A stretch of 64,000 nucleotides of DNA. Source: Saprospiraceae bacterium (GTDB taxonomy: Bacteria; Bacteroidota; Bacteroidia; Chitinophagales; Saprospiraceae). The stretch spans positions 1 to 64,000 of the forward strand of contig JABWBR010000021.1 of the NCBI GenBank assembly GCA_013360405.1, in the 5' to 3' direction. A program made the position numbers and the translations under genes. This document shows, one piece after another, positions 61,040-64,000 of the stretch (positions are counted from its first letter, which is position 1; each line of letters opens with the position of its first letter). Below the pieces are notes generated by a model that was not told the DNA's origin, searched no databases, and saw only the letters and a program-made list of their open reading frames with translations.

Positions 61040-61200
61040 GTTGTTCTCTGTTCTCTGTTCTCTGTTCTCTGTTTTCTGTTCTCTGTTCTCTGTTTTCTGT
61101 TCTCTGTTCTCTGTTCTCTGTTCTCTGTTAAGTTTAACTGGCAAAGATAATGAACCGATAACGGACAACGGAGAACGGAGAACCGACAACAGAGAACAGC
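61040..61200. repeat. Heptamer element (TTCTCTG array) in the mscS leader
   Basis: About twelve TTCTCTG-type heptamers (some TTTTCTG) run from the mscS start codon. They are followed by TTAAGTTTAACTGGCAAAGATAA and diverged GGACAACGGAGAACC units. The order and the junction CATGTTGTTCTCTGTTC match the dacB leader (9605-9726) closely, so both genes begin with the same element. Confidence 0.8.
61142..61149 (-). promoter_or_regulatory. -7 promoter box TATCTTTG for the MscS gene
   Basis: The minus strand reads TATCTTTG, an exact consensus match, 103 bases upstream of the ATG at 61039. The heptamer array fills the leader between box and ATG. Confidence 0.5.
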
Positions 61201-61271
61201 CCCACCAAAGATAACCTTGTCTGCAAAGTTTGCGTATATTGCACGTCGAATTTGCACCAAAAAGGGCTATT

Positions 61272-61940
61272 ATGCTCCGCATGCTTGCGAAAGTAATTTC
61301 AATTCTCTTTCATCCGCTGTTGATGCCTACCTATATGATGGCTTTACTGCTATTGGTAAACCCCTATCTTTTTGGGGTGAACAGCATAGGAGAAGCGGAA
61401 GGCAAATTGCTCCTTTTGCGCATCTTTTTATCTACCTTTTTCATACCGGGAGTAGCTATCGTGATGTTGCGCATGCTGGGCATGATCAGCACACTGGAAA
61501 TGCGCGACAAAGACGAGCGCATAGGCCCCTATATTATTACCGGTGTATTTTATCTCTGGATTTTTTACAATTTCCTTCACAACTCGCTGATTCCCACAGC
61601 GTATACTACCTTTTTACTGGGCGCGGTCATCGCGCTTTTTGTATCGTTTTTCCTCAATATTTTCCGCAAGATCAGCGCGCACGCAGTGGGCATGGGTGGA
61701 TTGGTGGGCATGGTCATCATTACCATGCTGCTATTTAGCTACGATACCTTCACGCTGCAGACGGCCTGGCTGGGCGCTTATGAGTTCAATATGAACATCG
61801 TATTGATGCTGGTGTTGGTAGTAGCAGGACTGGTGGGCACCAGTCGCCTGTTGTTGCAGGCACACGAACCTGCCGACCTCTATGGGGGTTATTTCGTAGG
61901 TTTTATCACCCAATTTATTGCCCTGCGATTTATGATTTAA
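61272..61940 (+). CDS. Conserved multi-pass membrane protein (PAP2-like?)
   Basis: The 222-residue protein has six to seven hydrophobic segments with ISILFHPLLMPTYMMALLLLVNP near the start and FRKISAHAVGMGGLVGMV, then GTSRLLLQAHEPADLYGGYFVGF. The spaced KISAH and SRLLLQAHE patches recall the phosphate-binding motifs of PAP2 phosphatases, but the match is partial. A lipid-phosphate role is possible but unproven. The ATG at 61272 was chosen; an upstream non-ATG start at 61230 lacks support. kmo follows after 37 bases. Confidence 0.7.
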   Translation: MLRMLAKVISILFHPLLMPTYMMALLLLVNPYLFGVNSIGEAEGKLLLLRIFLSTFFIPGVAIVMLRMLGMISTLEMRDKDERIGPYIITGVFYLWIFYNFLHNSLIPTAYTTFLLGAVIALFVSFFLNIFRKISAHAVGMGGLVGMVIITMLLFSYDTFTLQTAWLGAYEFNMNIVLMLVLVVAGLVGTSRLLLQAHEPADLYGGYFVGFITQFIALRFMI

Positions 61941-61977
61941 GTAAACCACGATTCCTAACTGATTAAACCAATCACAC

Positions 61978-63345
61978 ATGACGGCCAATAAAAAAGCAAT
62001 CGTTGCAGGCGGGGGCTTGGTGGGCGCGCTTTGGGCTATTTTTATGGCTAAGCGTGGCTACGATGTCGAAGTATTTGAACAACGCAGCGATATGCGCATC
62101 GCCGGTTACAGCGGAGGGCGCTCTATCAATCTCGCTATGAGCGAACGGGGCTGGAAGGCTGTGCGCAAAGCGGGCATTGAAGACAAGATCAGAAAGGTTG
62201 CCATCCCCATGTACGGCCGCATGATACACAGCTTGTCGGGCGAACTCACCTTCCAGCCTTATGGCGAGACCGGGCAGGCTATTTACTCTGTTTCGAGAGG
62301 CGGTCTCAACCTCGAATTGTTGCGCATCGCCGACCGTTTTGAAAATGTGAAATTTCATTTTGACCATAAATGCCGCGGCATTGACCTCGACAATAATATC
62401 GCGGCGTTCGAACATATTCCTACCGGCGATCGCATTCAGATGCAGGCACCGCTCATTTTCGGCACCGACGGCGCTTTTTCCGCCGTGCGCAATAGTATGC
62501 TCAAACGCCCGCGATTCAACTATTCGCAGTCTTTTCTCGATTACGGCTACAAAGAACTTACGATACCCACTACCGACGACGGCCGCCATGCGATGCCCAA
62601 CCTCAACGCCCTGCATATCTGGCCGCGCCACAATTTTATGCTGATCGCCCTGCCCAATGCCGACGGCAGCTTTACCTGTACGCTGTTTTTACCCTTTGCA
62701 GGCGGCGAAAACGCTTTTGACCACCTGAATACCGATGACGAGGTGATGCGCTTTTTTGAGCGCAATTTCCCCGATGCCATTCCCCTGATGCCCACGCTGC
62801 TCGAAGATTTTCATCACAACCCCACCTCCGCACTGGTTACGGTGCGCTGTACGCCCTGGGAAGTGGCAGGGCGCACGCTGCTGCTGGGCGACGCCGCCCA
62901 CGCCATCGTACCGTTTTTCGGTCAGGGCATGAATGCCGGCTTTGAAGATTGTACCATACTGGATGAAATGGCCGATCACTACGGCGAAGACTGGGGGCGC
63001 ATCCTGCCCGAGTTTAGCACCGGCAGGGTTGCCGATGCCAACGCCATCGCCGACCTGGCTCTCAACAACTTTGTGGAAATGCGCGACCTCGTGGCCGATC
63101 CTGATTTTTTGCTGCGCAAGCAAATTACGGCCCATTTACACGAAAAATATCCCGACCAGTTTATACCCATGTATACTATGGTGAGCTTTAGCCATCTGCC
63201 CTATAGCAAGGCGTTGGCCGAAGGCAAGGCCCAGGATGTCCTTTTCGACCGCATCCTGGCCATCGACGATATTGCCGACAGTTGGGAAGATAATCCCGCG
63301 GTGGATGCTATCTTCCACGCCTGGCGGAAGGAATTCCCGAATTAA
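61978..63345 (+). CDS. kmo: Kynurenine 3-monooxygenase
   Basis: The 455-residue flavoprotein has AIVAGGGLVGALWAIFMAKRGYDVEVFEQR (GxGxxG, FAD binding), SGGRSINLAMSERGWKAVRKAG (the family-specific stretch), FGTDGAFSAVR (DG motif) and LLLGDAAHAIVPFFGQGMNAGFEDC (GD motif). Its length fits KMO. It hydroxylates kynurenine with NADPH and O2 in tryptophan breakdown towards quinolinate and NAD. No other kynurenine-pathway gene is visible in the window. Confidence 0.93.
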   Translation: MTANKKAIVAGGGLVGALWAIFMAKRGYDVEVFEQRSDMRIAGYSGGRSINLAMSERGWKAVRKAGIEDKIRKVAIPMYGRMIHSLSGELTFQPYGETGQAIYSVSRGGLNLELLRIADRFENVKFHFDHKCRGIDLDNNIAAFEHIPTGDRIQMQAPLIFGTDGAFSAVRNSMLKRPRFNYSQSFLDYGYKELTIPTTDDGRHAMPNLNALHIWPRHNFMLIALPNADGSFTCTLFLPFAGGENAFDHLNTDDEVMRFFERNFPDAIPLMPTLLEDFHHNPTSALVTVRCTPWEVAGRTLLLGDAAHAIVPFFGQGMNAGFEDCTILDEMADHYGEDWGRILPEFSTGRVADANAIADLALNNFVEMRDLVADPDFLLRKQITAHLHEKYPDQFIPMYTMVSFSHLPYSKALAEGKAQDVLFDRILAIDDIADSWEDNPAVDAIFHAWRKEFPN

Positions 63346-63354
63346 CAACGATTT

Positions 63355-64000
63355 ATGCCCGGCCAGGAACCGCATAGCATTTTTTTCTACCTGCTGCTGT
63401 TGATGATGGCAGCAGGCGTTTTGCAATGCCTGGGTATGAGTTTTTTGTTTTTTATAAAAAAATCAGGCGACAAACGCGCCAATTTGTTTTATGGCACACT
63501 GCTTGTCACAATAGCGCTTACTTTATTAGACAGTATTTTTGTGATCAGCCATTTCTATAAATTCTATCCCGCCTGGAAGTTTATGCCTATTTATTACAAA
63601 CTGGCTTTCCCTCCGCTGCTTTTTTATTACGTAAAATTATCCCTTTACCCAGGCTATCGATTCCGCTGGAGTGATATGAAACACTTTATGCTCCCCGTGG
63701 GGCAATTGATATTTTTTGTGGTGATGTTTTTTATGCCTGTGGCTTATAAAGCCGGTTTGGGCCGACAGCCGCTGAATCCCTTTTTTGGCGCCGCTGAGCA
63801 ATTTCTATACCTCACTACGTTTTTTGCCTACCTGTATTTTGCCGCCCGCTATATCAAACACCGCCGCAAAACCGCCACCCATCCCAAAGAGATCAGGCAG
63901 GTGTTGTACTTGCGAATGCTTGTCCAAATCCTGTTTGTGCTGTTTTGTATTCATACCGTTTTTGTGGTCACCGATTTTGTGAGCTACCACCTCTTCAATA
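63355..64000 (+). CDS. Multi-pass membrane protein, probable N-terminus of an AraC-type membrane regulator (partial)
   Basis: An uninterrupted frame starts at ATG 63355 (MPGQEPHSIFFYLLLLMMAA) and continues past the window end, giving at least 215 residues. It has about six hydrophobic segments (GVLQCLGMSFLFFI, LFYGTLLVTIALTLL, YYKLAFPPLLFYYV, MLPVGQLIFFVVMFFMPVA and others). This layout fits the N-terminal sensor half of Bacteroidota regulators that end in an AraC helix-turn-helix domain. That domain, if present, lies outside the window. Ten bases separate it from kmo, so it may be co-transcribed. Confidence 0.68.
   Translation, partial: MPGQEPHSIFFYLLLLMMAAGVLQCLGMSFLFFIKKSGDKRANLFYGTLLVTIALTLLDSIFVISHFYKFYPAWKFMPIYYKLAFPPLLFYYVKLSLYPGYRFRWSDMKHFMLPVGQLIFFVVMFFMPVAYKAGLGRQPLNPFFGAAEQFLYLTTFFAYLYFAARYIKHRRKTATHPKEIRQVLYLRMLVQILFVLFCIHTVFVVTDFVSYHLFN

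Noticed and set aside
60040-61282. MscS frame extended upstream to 61282
   Set aside because: The extra residues (RTENREQ-type repeats) are translated heptamer repeats in the leader. The ATG at 61039 begins a normal family N-terminus.
1-64000. tRNA, rRNA, tmRNA or riboswitch
   Set aside because: I scanned the intergenic spaces by eye and found no cloverleaf or known RNA motif; a covariance-model search would be needed to exclude small RNAs.

Overview
The window looks like a chromosomal segment of a GC-rich member of the Bacteroidota, most likely the Saprospiria (Saprospira/Lewinella/Haliscomenobacter type). The evidence is type IX secretion (T9SS) cargo with type A and type B C-terminal sorting domains, several PorP/SprF-like proteins, SprB repeats, promoters of the Bacteroidota form TAnnTTTG, and a kynurenine monooxygenase. 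No rRNA, tRNA or CRISPR array was recognised.

Layout. 0.4-7 kb: a VWA-type membrane protein, a conserved secreted protein usually labelled 'asparagine synthetase B', an HtrA-like serine protease and a TPR protein. 7-15 kb: housekeeping genes (CaiB/BaiF CoA-transferase, PBP4-type dacB, fabI, a GMC oxidoreductase with its gluconate-dehydrogenase-subunit-3 partner, pyrD, a sugar-nucleotidyltransferase). 15.3-18.8 kb: an AT-rich islet with an orphan lipoprotein, an IS630-type element whose transposase carries an in-frame stop, a BNR-repeat gene cut off at the IS, and yjdM. The islet ends by truncating a GNAT acetyltransferase. 19-31 kb: pgeF, a 1150-aa T9SS cargo protein, a UPF0175/DUF3368 toxin-antitoxin-like pair, a TonB-dependent receptor, a PrsW-like protease with an alpha/beta hydrolase, a polysaccharide deacetylase and gltX. 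31-42.4 kb: a 2368-aa type B adhesin followed by PorP/SprF, OmpA-PD40 and radical SAM genes.

The most interesting part is 42.4-56.3 kb. An ECF sigma factor is followed by a membrane-anchored TPR protein (possible anti-sigma factor), a secreted papain-like peptidase and a secreted caspase-like protein. Beyond these lie a PorP/SprF protein, an ABC exporter with a degenerate ATPase domain, and a P-loop protein. Divergently transcribed are a CARDB/FnIII protein, a SprB-repeat type B adhesin and a DUF2490 protein. Four transcription units in this stretch share one motif with exact spacing: GGTAACATTTC, 9 nt, then GCAATACGC. It lies upstream of the sigma gene, the CARDB-adhesin operon, the DUF2490 gene and the ABC gene. 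I read this as an autoregulated ECF regulon controlling surface proteins and cysteine proteases.

56.3-64 kb: a TMEM220-like protein, lpxK, a PlsC-type acyltransferase, a MscS channel overlapping it tail to tail, a membrane protein, kmo, and the start of a probable membrane-sensor regulator that runs off the window. Intergenic spaces are rich in dispersed palindromes and 7-8 bp tandem repeats. Some of these carry a promoter-like box in front of genes.
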